Positions 1-8,308 of a stretch of DNA of 64,000 nucleotides are shown here, in pieces. Positions within the stretch are counted from its first letter, which is position 1. The number at the start of each line of letters is the position of its first letter. A model generated the notes under the pieces. The model worked only from the letters and a program-made list of their open reading frames with translations, was not told the origin of the DNA and made no database searches. Made by a program: the position numbers and the translations under genes. This stretch comes from Henriciella mobilis (lineage in GTDB: Bacteria; Pseudomonadota; Alphaproteobacteria; Caulobacterales; Hyphomonadaceae), in assembly GCF_003576315.1 (NCBI RefSeq), contig NZ_QWFZ01000003.1, positions 310,001 to 374,000 on the forward strand, given 5' to 3'.

Positions 1-196
1 TTCCATAATCGGTCTCGGCCGGCTGGATCCTCTGACCCTGTCGACAACCATGGGCGGGATTGGCGCATGCCTCTGCGCGCTCAGCCAGGGTCAGCATTGG
101 GGCCGGTTCGCGATCGCGCTGATTATCGGGCTCGCCCTGCTCGCGCTGCAGGTCTACGGGATCGCCTTCCTCGTCCTTCAGACGAGAGGTCTCTGA
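1..196 (+). CDS. C-terminal fragment of an integral membrane protein
   Basis: An open frame enters from the left edge (phase starting at base 2) and stops with TGA at 194-196, giving about 64 residues. Near its end is one hydrophobic segment, IALIIGLALLALQVYGIAFL, typical of a last transmembrane helix followed by a short tail (VLQTRGL). The start and most of the protein lie outside the window, so no family can be named. The downstream glycan genes point the other way and give no operon context. Confidence 0.55.
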   Translation, partial: SIIGLGRLDPLTLSTTMGGIGACLCALSQGQHWGRFAIALIIGLALLALQVYGIAFLVLQTRGL

Positions 197-250
197 AGTT
201 TTTTGCGCAAGTATCCGTTCGCAAGCGATTCCGTCTGCCCCGAACTTGCT

Positions 251-622
251 CTACGGCCTGAACGCAAAGCGGCCATAGCCGGCGAACGACACCAGCATAC
301 AGCAGCCTGTCGAGATCGCCGTGGCGAGAATGGGCGGACAGGCCGGAACGAGAAACAGGATGGCGGCAAAGAGCCCGTAATTCAGCGCTGCCACGCCCAG
401 CGCGACGAGAGCGTAGCGCCCGGCTTCTTGCAGCTGGCTGCCAGTGCTCTGGCCAAAGGTGATCGCGCGGTTGAGCCGCCAGGTGACGAACATGGCCAGG
501 GCAATCGAAACGGCCCGGGCCGTAAACGGGCTCGCCCCCAAGTGTATCAACAGGGTCAGCATGCCGGCATCGACGATGAAGCCGAGCCCCCCGATCAGTG
601 CGAAACGGAGAAACCTGCTCAT
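251..622 (-). CDS. GtrA family membrane protein
   Basis: A protein of about 123 residues with four predicted membrane helices and the GtrA pattern: MSRFLRFALIGGLGFIVD at the start and a helix containing the charged motif TWRLNRAITFG in the first half. GtrA proteins are thought to flip polyprenyl-phosphate-linked sugars across the inner membrane for O-antigen or other glycan modification. The chosen ATG (622) removes a non-hydrophobic 36-residue extension and leaves 14 bp to the stop of the upstream glycosyltransferase, so the two are probably cotranscribed. The substrate cannot be read from sequence. Confidence 0.85.
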   Translation of the reverse strand: MSRFLRFALIGGLGFIVDAGMLTLLIHLGASPFTARAVSIALAMFVTWRLNRAITFGQSTGSQLQEAGRYALVALGVAALNYGLFAAILFLVPACPPILATAISTGCCMLVSFAGYGRFAFRP

Positions 623-636
623 CGGGACGGGCGGTC

Positions 637-1617
637 TCACGCCTGCCAGTCTCCGGGCGGGTAGCTGAGGAAAACCGAGCGCTTGGCCTCGACGCGCGCC
701 CGCGCAAGGCTGTCGAGGACAAGGCCGCAAACGGCGGTCACCGTCCCGATGATGATCAGGCCGGTCGCCAGAATGGCCGTCGGCACGCGCGGGACGAGGC
801 CGGTTTCGAAATAGGTGATGAAGAGCGGCACCGAAAGGCCGAGCGCCAGCAGCGCCAGCACGATGCCGATGGCACCGAAGAAGGCGGCCGGGCGGGTTTC
901 CTTCGCCAGCGTCATGAACAGGCCGAGAATACGCAGGCCATCCCGGAACGTCCGCAGCTTCGAGGCCGAATCCTCGTGCCGGACACCATAGGGCGTCGGA
1001 CGCTCAAGTGTCGGCACGCCGATCTGGCAGGCATGGACCGACATTTCCGTCTCGATCTCGAAGCCGCTGGAAACGGCCGGGAAGGACTTGGCGAACCGGC
1101 GCGAGAAGACGCGGTAGCCGGAGAAGATGTCGGTGAACTGGCGCCCGAACATCGTGTTGAACAGGATGTTGAAGACGCGGTTGCCAAAGGCGTGCCCGCC
1201 GCGTCCGGCATCGCGGGTCACATTGGCCCGCGTACCCACGACCATGTCGACATGGTTGCGCTTCATCAGTTCGATCAGCGTTGGCGCCATGGACGCGTCA
1301 TAGGTCCCGTCACCGTCGGCCATGACATAGATGTCGGCTTCGACATCCGCGAAGATGCGCTGCACGACATAGCCCTTGCCCTGCCGGGTTTCGGTTCGCA
1401 CACGCGCGCCTGCCCGGCGGGCGATATCGGCCGTGCCATCGGTGGAGTTGTTGTCGAAGACGTAGATCTCGGCTTCGGGGAGGGCTTTCCGGAAAGCTTC
1501 GATGACAGACGCGATCGTCGCCGCCTCATTGTAACAGGGCAGCGTGACCGCCACGCGGGGGGTGGCGGTGTCGACCTGCGGCGACGGTGCGCGCGTACTT
1601 GCTGTCACGCCACTCAT
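637..1617 (-). CDS. GT2 family polyprenyl-phosphate glycosyltransferase (GtrB/DPM1-like)
   Basis: About 326 residues. The N-terminal half is a GT-A family 2 domain: VTLPCYNEAATI near the start, FDNNSTDGTAD, and the DGDGTYD metal-binding motif. Two hydrophobic helices follow near the C-terminus (FFGAIGIVLALLALGL and AILATGLIIIGTVTAVCGL). This layout is that of GtrB/dolichyl-phosphate mannose synthase-like enzymes, which load a sugar onto a polyprenyl phosphate at the inner membrane. The neighbouring GtrA gene is the expected flippase partner, and a divergent STT3-like membrane protein could be the acceptor-side enzyme. The ATG at 1617 is preferred over 1656 because GGAAAGG lies 12 bases before it. 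Confidence 0.85.
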   Translation of the reverse strand: MSGVTASTRAPSPQVDTATPRVAVTLPCYNEAATIASVIEAFRKALPEAEIYVFDNNSTDGTADIARRAGARVRTETRQGKGYVVQRIFADVEADIYVMADGDGTYDASMAPTLIELMKRNHVDMVVGTRANVTRDAGRGGHAFGNRVFNILFNTMFGRQFTDIFSGYRVFSRRFAKSFPAVSSGFEIETEMSVHACQIGVPTLERPTPYGVRHEDSASKLRTFRDGLRILGLFMTLAKETRPAAFFGAIGIVLALLALGLSVPLFITYFETGLVPRVPTAILATGLIIIGTVTAVCGLVLDSLARARVEAKRSVFLSYPPGDWQA

Positions 1618-1682
1618 CCAGTCAGCCTTTCCGTAACCACATTCGTTGCATAACAAGGCCTGGTGAACACCTCGTTACGAAG

Positions 1683-3491
1683 ATGACACGAACAAGAAGC
1701 GCGCCCATGACACCTGCCGATCCGACCCGTCAGACACCGGTCTGGCCTATTGTGGTGTTTATCCTGGTTGCGCTCGCCTATGGCCTTTCGCAGGCCGGAC
1801 CCGCCCTTGGCGGGGATCTTCGCGGCAGTGACGACATGATGCGCATGCAGCAGGTTCGCGACCTCATCGCAGGCCAGAGCTGGAGCGATGTCGACCAGTC
1901 GCGCCTCATGACCCAGGAAGGCGGAGCGATGCACTGGTCGCGCCTGCCCGACCTGTTCCTCGCCGCTATCGTCCTGCTCGCCCAGCCGCTGACCGGGCGC
2001 GAAATGGCCGAGGGGCTGGCGGTCACGATCTGGCCGCTGATGCAACTCTGCTGGGTGCTGACGGCGCTGACAGCCTGTCTTCGCCGCCTGAACACACCGC
2101 TGAGCGGGCAGCTGGCCGGTATCTTCTTTTTCTGCACATCGGCGGCGATTGCCAATTTCCTGCCTGGGCGGATCGACCATCACGGCCTTGGCGTCGCCCT
2201 GATCCTGACGGCGTTTGCCTGTCTTCTGTCACCGCACAGGTCGGCCCGCTCGGCAGCCATCGCGGCGATCTGCGTGGCGGCGATGATAACGGTCGCGATC
2301 GAGAACTTGCCGGCCGCAGGGCTGATTATTGCCGGTTTCTCGACAGCCTGGCTGATCCGGGGCGAGGCGGAAGCCAGCCGGCTGCGTTCATTCGGGGCGA
2401 CGCTGATCATCGCGGCACTGCTGGCCTATGTCGTCGATGCACCGGGCGCAGGCGGGCAGCGCGGCGTCTGCGACGCTTATGGCCAGTCGCACTTCGTCTC
2501 ACTGCTCGTCGGCGGCGCCGGGCTTGCCGCCATAGCGACCGTGATGCCGAACACGCCGGACTGGCGGGCACGCCTGCTCGCGGTGGCCATGGCTGGCGGC
2601 GTGACGCTTGTCAGCTTCATCGCGATCAACCCGGCCTGTATCGGCAGCCCTTATGCGGCCCTGCCTGGCAGCGTGCGCGAAGGCTGGTTGAACGTCGTCA
2701 CTGAAGCTCGCCCCTTCTCCACTGTCTTCATCGAGGACACTGCCCTCGCCGTCTTCTTCTACGGCGTCACCTTTGCCGGGCTGGCCGCCGCCATCATCGG
2801 ATACAGGCTCAGCGCACCGTCGAAGCGTCTCTCGCACGCCGCCCTTCTGGTGCTGCTGGGTGTCATGACGCTTGTCATGATGTGGCAATTGCGGGCGGCC
2901 TCGCTCACGCATGCCATTGCCGCAATCGCCAGCGGCTACTTGTTCGGCTACCTGTTCTCGAACTGGCGCGAGAAGCGCGGCGCAGGTCCAGCGCTGATGC
3001 TGCTGGCCGGGGCGCTGGTTGTCTCACCCTCGGGATGGACCATGGTGCGTCATCTGTTGCCCCAGGGCTCGACTGGCGAGCGCCTGGCTGCGGCCGATTG
3101 CCGGACCGGCAAGGCCTATCGGCAGATCGCCGCCGCCCCGCGCATTATCGTCTTCACGCCCATCGATCTCGGCGCGCCGCTCATCTACTACACTCGCAAC
3201 TATGCCACCGCCGCGCCCTATCACCGCAACGCTGACGCCATCGAGCTGACCCTCGACGTGTTCAGGGGCCCGACGGAGGAGGCCCGGGCAAAGATTGCCA
3301 CGACCGGGGCAACACATTTGCTGTTCTGCCCGCGCCTTGGCGAATTGCAGGGCTATGCCGCGGCGGCGCCTGAAGGCTTTGCCGCAGACCTGCTTGCAGG
3401 CCGACTGCCGAACTGGCTTGTCCCTCTGTACCGCCCGCCGGAGGGCGAGGAAGGCCCGATCGTCTACACCGTCGCGTTCGACCGCAATTGA
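1683..3491 (+). CDS. polytopic membrane protein, STT3/GT-C-like glycosyltransferase candidate
   Basis: About 602 residues with roughly 11-13 hydrophobic segments and a periplasmic-looking C-terminal tail. The first loop carries acidic residues (GSDDMMRMQQ) and the sequence AMHWSRLPD; further on is GRIDHHGLG with the triplet D165-H166-H167. Acidic first loops and a DHH-type motif are hallmarks of oligosaccharyltransferase STT3/AglB-type GT-C enzymes, which move a glycan from a polyprenyl carrier to an acceptor. I infer that kinship from motifs only. The gene diverges from the GtrB/GtrA pair across 65 bp, so all three may form one glycan-transfer module. ATG 1707 is an alternative start (AAGAAG upstream); neither start has a strong ribosome site. 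Confidence 0.65.
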   Translation: MTRTRSAPMTPADPTRQTPVWPIVVFILVALAYGLSQAGPALGGDLRGSDDMMRMQQVRDLIAGQSWSDVDQSRLMTQEGGAMHWSRLPDLFLAAIVLLAQPLTGREMAEGLAVTIWPLMQLCWVLTALTACLRRLNTPLSGQLAGIFFFCTSAAIANFLPGRIDHHGLGVALILTAFACLLSPHRSARSAAIAAICVAAMITVAIENLPAAGLIIAGFSTAWLIRGEAEASRLRSFGATLIIAALLAYVVDAPGAGGQRGVCDAYGQSHFVSLLVGGAGLAAIATVMPNTPDWRARLLAVAMAGGVTLVSFIAINPACIGSPYAALPGSVREGWLNVVTEARPFSTVFIEDTALAVFFYGVTFAGLAAAIIGYRLSAPSKRLSHAALLVLLGVMTLVMMWQLRAASLTHAIAAIASGYLFGYLFSNWREKRGAGPALMLLAGALVVSPSGWTMVRHLLPQGSTGERLAAADCRTGKAYRQIAAAPRIIVFTPIDLGAPLIYYTRNYATAAPYHRNADAIELTLDVFRGPTEEARAKIATTGATHLLFCPRLGELQGYAAAAPEGFAADLLAGRLPNWLVPLYRPPEGEEGPIVYTVAFDRN

Positions 3492-3521
3492 CGGCCACGG
3501 CGCTTTGCGGCAACGGGAAGC

Positions 3522-4973
3522 ATGTCAAAACTCAAAACCCCCGAAGCTGTCGTCGACGCGCTGGAAAAGATCTACTCCGATGCCGTCACTGCACTGACGA
3601 CAAGCCTTGAAGCCTATCTCAAGCATGGCACACCGCCAGCCATGGGCGTGCGTGCATCGCGTGCTTTCTGCTATCCCTCGCTGATCATCCGCTACGATCC
3701 GGACGGCCCGCCGCCGCCGATCTCACGCGCCTTCGGCAAGATGTCGGAAGCAGGCACGTACAATTCCACGATCACGCGGCCCGACTATTTCCGTCCCTAC
3801 CTGATCGAACAGCTCAGCCCGCTGATGCGGGACTATCCGGTGGATGTCGAGGTCAAGCCGTCCGGCTCGGAGATTCCCTATGCCTATGTCTGGGACCAGG
3901 CCGATGCCGGCGGTCTCGACGAGGTCAGCCCCGCCGAGCTTGCCAAATGGTTCCCATCCCCGAAGCTGAGCTCGATTGGCGATGAGGTGGCCGACGGCGA
4001 GCTTTACGAGCCGGGCTCCAGCCGCCCGCTCGCCCTGTTCGACGCCCCGCGGACCGATTTCTCGCTGAAGCGCCTGGCGCATTACACCGGCACGCCGGTC
4101 GAGCACATGCAGCGCTATATCCTGTTCACGAACTATCACCGCTATGTCGATGCGTTTTGCGACTGGGGTGTCGAACAGCTGAAGAAGGGCTCGCGCTATA
4201 CCGGCCTGTCAGTCGCTGGCGGCCTGCTGGTGGATGGCAAGACGCCGGATGCGAAGGCAGCCATCGATGCGGCGCCGTGGCGGCGCTACCAGATGCCGGC
4301 CTATCACCTCATGGCGGACAATCGGTCCGGCATCACGCTGGTGAATATCGGTGTCGGCCCGTCCAATGCAAAGACGATCACCGACCACCTCGCCGTTCTG
4401 CGGCCGGAATGCTGGCTCATGGTCGGCCATTGCGGCGGCCTGCGTCACAGCCAGCAGATCGGGGACTATGTCCTCGCCCACGCCTATCTGCGCGACGATC
4501 ATGTGCTGGACGGCGTGCTGCCGCCGGACATACCTGTCCCGCCGATTGCCGAGGTCCAGATCGCTCTGCAACAGGCAGCCGCCGACGTCACGGGCGAACA
4601 GGGCGACGCGCTGAAGAAGCGCCTGCGTACTGGTACCGTCGTGACGACCGATGACCGCAACTGGGAGCTGCGCTTCACCGAAACCGCCCGGCGCTTCAAC
4701 CAGTCGCGCGCAATCGGCATCGACATGGAAAGCGCAACCATCGCAGCGAACGGCTACCGGCTGCGCGTGCCCTATGGCGTGCTGCTGTGCGTCTCCGACA
4801 AACCGCTGCATGGCGAGATCAAGCTGCCCGGCGCGGCCAACCGCTTCTATGAGCGCGCCATTGGCGAGCATATCCGGATCGGGATCCAGACGCTGGAGCG
4901 GCTCGCCGAGGAGGGCGGACAGGCCCTGCACTCTCGCAAGCTGCGCGCCTTTGACGAACCGCCCTTCCGCTAG
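3522..4973 (+). CDS. amn: AMP nucleosidase
   Basis: A 483-residue protein matching AMP nucleosidase over its full length. It has the Amn N-terminal domain (MSKLKTPEAVVDALEKIYSD) and a C-terminal nucleoside phosphorylase-like domain with GHCGGLR, followed by the GIDMESATIAANGYR motif that contacts the ribose and the LLCVSDKPLHGEIK segment. The enzyme splits AMP to adenine and ribose 5-phosphate in the cytoplasm and helps set adenylate pools. It starts 30 bp after the upstream membrane protein, but the functions look unrelated. A UUCG hairpin follows its stop. Confidence 0.93.
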   Translation: MSKLKTPEAVVDALEKIYSDAVTALTTSLEAYLKHGTPPAMGVRASRAFCYPSLIIRYDPDGPPPPISRAFGKMSEAGTYNSTITRPDYFRPYLIEQLSPLMRDYPVDVEVKPSGSEIPYAYVWDQADAGGLDEVSPAELAKWFPSPKLSSIGDEVADGELYEPGSSRPLALFDAPRTDFSLKRLAHYTGTPVEHMQRYILFTNYHRYVDAFCDWGVEQLKKGSRYTGLSVAGGLLVDGKTPDAKAAIDAAPWRRYQMPAYHLMADNRSGITLVNIGVGPSNAKTITDHLAVLRPECWLMVGHCGGLRHSQQIGDYVLAHAYLRDDHVLDGVLPPDIPVPPIAEVQIALQQAAADVTGEQGDALKKRLRTGTVVTTDDRNWELRFTETARRFNQSRAIGIDMESATIAANGYRLRVPYGVLLCVSDKPLHGEIKLPGAANRFYERAIGEHIRIGIQTLERLAEEGGQALHSRKLRAFDEPPFR

Positions 4974-4982
4974 GGTCCGGGT

Positions 4983-4999
4983 GGACCTTCGGGTCCTTT
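4983..4999 (+). terminator. short hairpin with TTCG tetraloop after amn
   Basis: GGACC (4983-4987), TTCG loop, GGTCC (4992-4996), then TTT. The stem is only 5 bp and the T run is short, so this is a weak or partial intrinsic terminator, 10 bp after the amn stop codon. Confidence 0.45.
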
Positions 5000-5042
5000 C
5001 GCATTAGCTGAAAGCGCGAACCAGTCTCCGGAGGCAAGGCTC

Positions 5043-5825
5043 ATGCAGGATCGTATCAAACCGCTCGTCGGCGTGCGGAATTTCCGTGACTTCGGCGGCT
5101 ATGAAGGCGCTGAGGGCGCGCGCGTAAAGGGGGGCAAGCTCTACCGCTCCGGCCATTTCGGGGAAGCCTCGGAGTCCGACCTGGCCGCGATTGACCAGTT
5201 CAGCATCACGGTCCAGGCCGATCTGCGCCGCCCGGACGAGCGCGAACGCCATGGCGACCGGTGGCCGGTCGAGGGCGTGCGCCGGCTGTTCTCGGACCTC
5301 GGGCGCGAAACGGATGCGCCGCATGTGAACTTCCTGAAGCAGGTTGCTGTCGACGCCGAGGCTTCGAAAGGCTGGATGCGGGCCTATTATGTCGAAGCGC
5401 CCTACCGCCCGGCGCTGGTCGAGACGTACACGGCCTGGTTCGACCATCTCGCAGACCTGCACGATGATGAGGCCGCGCTGGTGAACTGTGCCGCCGGCAA
5501 GGACCGCACCGGCATCCTCTGCGCCCTCACGCACCATGCGCTCGGCGTCTCGATGGACCACATCTTCGTCGACTATGAGCTGACCAATGAAGCCGCGCAG
5601 GTCGCCGACCGGCTGCCGGAGGCGCGCGAATATTTCAATACCATGCTCGAGAAGAATTATGACGACGATGTCTACCGGCCCTTCCTCGGGGTCGAGCGGC
5701 AATTCCTCGAAGCCGCCATCGCCTCGATCAAGGACCAGTCCGGCGACCTCGACACTTACCTGGCGACGACGCTTGGCGTTAATACCGCCAAGCGTGACAC
5801 CATCCGCAAGAAACTGCTCGCCTAG
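5043..5825 (+). CDS. tyrosine-protein phosphatase (atypical, NFRDFGG type)
   Basis: A 260-residue cytoplasmic protein of the bacterial tyrosine/phosphoinositide phosphatase family. The N-terminus has the hallmark VRNFRDFGGYEG, followed by KLYRSGHFGEAS and DLRRPDER. The P-loop VNCAAGKDRTG contains the C-x5-R catalytic pair (C149, R155) with the lysine and aspartate seen in atypical phosphatases that can also hydrolyse phosphoinositides. Start is fixed by GGAGG 8 bases before ATG 5043. It lies alone on the plus strand, and its stop overlaps the convergent TonB receptor by 4 bp. The physiological substrate is unknown. Confidence 0.88.
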   Translation: MQDRIKPLVGVRNFRDFGGYEGAEGARVKGGKLYRSGHFGEASESDLAAIDQFSITVQADLRRPDERERHGDRWPVEGVRRLFSDLGRETDAPHVNFLKQVAVDAEASKGWMRAYYVEAPYRPALVETYTAWFDHLADLHDDEAALVNCAAGKDRTGILCALTHHALGVSMDHIFVDYELTNEAAQVADRLPEAREYFNTMLEKNYDDDVYRPFLGVERQFLEAAIASIKDQSGDLDTYLATTLGVNTAKRDTIRKKLLA

Positions 5826-8083
5826 AAGCTGACTTCGAGGCCCAGCAGGATTTCCTGCGGCTTGCCCGGACGCAGGCCCGCCGGATCGATGGACGCGACA
5901 TAGACTTCGTCGAACAGGTTCTCGGCCTTGGCCCGCAGGCGAACGGACTGCGTCACGTCAAACCAGACCGACGCATCGGCGATCCAGCGCCCATCGATGC
6001 GTTCGGCTGCCGGGATCGCACCCTGGCCTGCGCGGGCGCGGGCCTCATCGACATAATTGCCCTGGATGCCAGCGCCCCAGCGCGTACCTTCGACACCGGC
6101 CGACAGGGTCAGCTGCTGTTCAGGCAAATAGGGCAGCTCGTCGCCAGCCTCGACATTGCCCCACGGCTCGTAATCGCTGGAGAAGCCGGTCTGGAACTCC
6201 GCATCCGTCCAGGTGTAGACAAGACCCAGCGGCAGGGAGAGGTCTGTATCGATAATCGCGGCCGCATCCCAGCTGGCTGTCAGCTCGATCCCCTTCACGT
6301 CAACCTCGCCGCCATCGAACTGGTCGCCGATGACACAGCCGCCGCCCGAGGAATTCGTGCAGGTGCCGAGCAGGTTTGAATAGTCATTGAAGAAGGCAAC
6401 TGCCTCGGCCTGGAACAGCCCGCGCGTGAAGCGTCCGCCAGCTTCGTAATTGACGCTCTCCTCCGCGTCGGAGGTCGTATTGCCGGGGCTGGCGATCGCA
6501 AAGCCGCGATGCACGCCTGCCAGCAGCGTCAGGTCGTCGGACACATCATAGAGCGCACTGATACCCGGAACGACGACCTGGTCACTCAGCGTGCGCACCC
6601 GCGTCGGGCCGCTCGCACGCGTCGGATCCGCCGTACTGTAGTCCTTGCGGGTCAGCTCATAATCCTCAAAGCGCACGCCGGCCGTGACAGAGAAACGGTG
6701 CTTGCGGATCGTGTCCTCGATGAAGAGCGCGACCGCTTCGCCGGAGGAGACGCGGTTGGCCTGGCTGCCTGGCACGCCCGCCGTGGTCAGGAACAGCTCG
6801 CCGCCTTCCAGCCGGTAAGCGTCCTCTTCCTGGAACCGGTCCTCTTCGTCCTCATGCACCCGGACACCGATGGTGAGATCGTGGTCCCAGCCAGCGAAAG
6901 CCGTCTGCCAGTTAAGGACCGACTGGATACCCTCGCTGGAATAGTTGCGACGGTTGGCCCTCAGCACGATGGAATCATCCAGGCTGACGGCGCCCGTGAC
7001 GATGTCGAATGCGGCCGCGTAGGTGACCGGATCGGCGATGATCGAGGAAATGCCCGTATCGCCCGCTGCACCGCTGCCATCGGCGGCAATGCCCTGCAGC
7101 TTGTACCAGTTGCGGAAGAAGTCATGGCTGTAGCCGAACGTGGTCAGTGTCAGCCCCGGGCTGAATTCGATCTTGTGGGTCAGCTGGTAGAGCTCATTCT
7201 CACCATTGAACTGGTCGTTCAGGCTGGCGTCATAGCGCCGGTAGGGGTCTGCGCGGAAATCGTCCAGCGTCAGGCCGAGATAGGTCTCGTTCGAGGTTTC
7301 CTCACGGCTCTGATACTTGAACTCCAGCGATTGGGGGAGGGCGGCGTCCTCATTGTAGAGGCCGAATTTCACGACAATGTCGTCCGCGTCGAAACCGGTC
7401 GGGCCGCCGGAATCGAGCCTTTTGAAGCCGTCGGTTTCCTCGTCATAGAACTCGATGAGGCCGCCAGCTTTCAGGCTTCCAGCGAGCGTTTCGCGCCCGC
7501 CGACCCAGCCATGCAGACGCTGGTGATCATCGGTGCCGAACAGGGCCTGGCCATAGCCGGAGAAATCTTCCGGCACCGGCGTCGAGAACAGGTTGACTGC
7601 ACCGCCCGTGGTGCGCGGGCCGTAGCGGACGGCGGCCGGTCCCTTGGTGACTTCAATGGCATGCATGCGGCCCGTCGTCGGGAAGTAATAGGCCGATGGC
7701 GAGGCATAAGGTGCGGGCGCAATCGGCACGCCATCCTCCATCAGCACAACGCGCGAGGACCGGTCAGACCCCGAACCGCGCAGGCCGATATTCGGGCGCA
7801 GGCCGTAACCGTCCTCTTCCTGGATGTTCACGCCCGGCACGGCTCTCAAAATGCGCAGCACGTCTGACTGCGACTGAACCGCAAGATCTTCCTCCGACAG
7901 AAAGGTCACCGATCCGGCAACCTCCTGCGCATCGGCTGCGCTGCTGGAGACGAGCACGGTCGATAGCAGGCGGTAGGGATCCTCTGCGCCTGCACCTGGC
8001 TCGCCCGTCCCGGCATCCTGGGCAAAGGATGGCAATGCCAGGGCTGTACCAAGCAGGGCGGAGGCAATGGAGGTTCTTTTCAT
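5822..8083 (-). CDS. TonB-dependent receptor, FecA-like (ferric citrate/siderophore type)
   Basis: A 753-residue outer-membrane receptor. A signal peptide (MKRTSIASALLGTALALPSFAQ) precedes a plug domain with EEDGYGLRPNIGLRGSG, VVLMEDGVPIAPAPYASPSA and VTKGPAAVRYGPRTTGGAVN, wording characteristic of FecA-type receptors. The barrel ends in EILLGLEVSF with the expected terminal phenylalanine. It would import ferric citrate or a similar chelate with TonB-ExbBD energy. ATG 8083 is preferred because it starts the signal peptide. Two Fur-like boxes lie 50-110 bp upstream, shared with a divergent UMF1-type transporter, which points to iron control. The exact ligand is inferred, and no FecR/FecI pair is adjacent. 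Confidence 0.88.
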   Translation of the reverse strand: MKRTSIASALLGTALALPSFAQDAGTGEPGAGAEDPYRLLSTVLVSSSAADAQEVAGSVTFLSEEDLAVQSQSDVLRILRAVPGVNIQEEDGYGLRPNIGLRGSGSDRSSRVVLMEDGVPIAPAPYASPSAYYFPTTGRMHAIEVTKGPAAVRYGPRTTGGAVNLFSTPVPEDFSGYGQALFGTDDHQRLHGWVGGRETLAGSLKAGGLIEFYDEETDGFKRLDSGGPTGFDADDIVVKFGLYNEDAALPQSLEFKYQSREETSNETYLGLTLDDFRADPYRRYDASLNDQFNGENELYQLTHKIEFSPGLTLTTFGYSHDFFRNWYKLQGIAADGSGAAGDTGISSIIADPVTYAAAFDIVTGAVSLDDSIVLRANRRNYSSEGIQSVLNWQTAFAGWDHDLTIGVRVHEDEEDRFQEEDAYRLEGGELFLTTAGVPGSQANRVSSGEAVALFIEDTIRKHRFSVTAGVRFEDYELTRKDYSTADPTRASGPTRVRTLSDQVVVPGISALYDVSDDLTLLAGVHRGFAIASPGNTTSDAEESVNYEAGGRFTRGLFQAEAVAFFNDYSNLLGTCTNSSGGGCVIGDQFDGGEVDVKGIELTASWDAAAIIDTDLSLPLGLVYTWTDAEFQTGFSSDYEPWGNVEAGDELPYLPEQQLTLSAGVEGTRWGAGIQGNYVDEARARAGQGAIPAAERIDGRWIADASVWFDVTQSVRLRAKAENLFDEVYVASIDPAGLRPGKPQEILLGLEVSF

Positions 8084-8132
8084 ATCGGACAATTCGGCAG
8101 TTGGAGTGGAGATGGCGCCGCGCCAAAGCGAC

Positions 8133-8152
8133 TGCGACTTATTCTCAGTCGC
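8133..8152. promoter_or_regulatory. Fur-like operator 1 (19-bp inverted repeat)
   Basis: Perfect 6-bp arms GCGACT (8134-8139) and AGTCGC (8147-8152) around TATTCTC. The core TGCGACTTATTCTCA (8133-8147) matches the 7-1-7 Fur consensus TGATAATnATTATCA at 10 of 14 positions by eye. It lies 50 bp before the TonB receptor start and could also serve the divergent transporter. Confidence 0.5.
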
Positions 8153-8180
8153 TTTATTGGTCCACGGTGCTAGTTGCAAG

Positions 8181-8195
8181 CGATAATAAGTCTCA
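8181..8195. promoter_or_regulatory. Fur-like operator 2
   Basis: CGATAATAAGTCTCA matches the 7-1-7 Fur consensus at about 11 of 14 positions. It sits about 35 bp from the first box in the 225-bp gap between two divergent genes of probable iron function, which raises the chance that both are real. Confidence 0.5.
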
Positions 8196-8308
8196 ACTGC
8201 AGTTTGCTTCCGCTGCGTCACCGCTGAGCGCCACTTCCCCTTGCGGCAAATTTGCGAAAGAGTTGCCTAAACGCGCCACCAAGATGCGCGGCCCGCGGAG
8301 GAAAACAT

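Noticed and set aside
598-1653. Long plus-strand open frame (351 codons) opposite the glycosyltransferase
   Set aside because: Antisense shadow of a clear GT2 gene; the translation is Arg/His/Gly-rich with no family motif.
6509-7867. 452-codon plus-strand frame opposite the FecA-like receptor
   Set aside because: Shadow of the receptor gene; no recognisable domain and no ribosome site.
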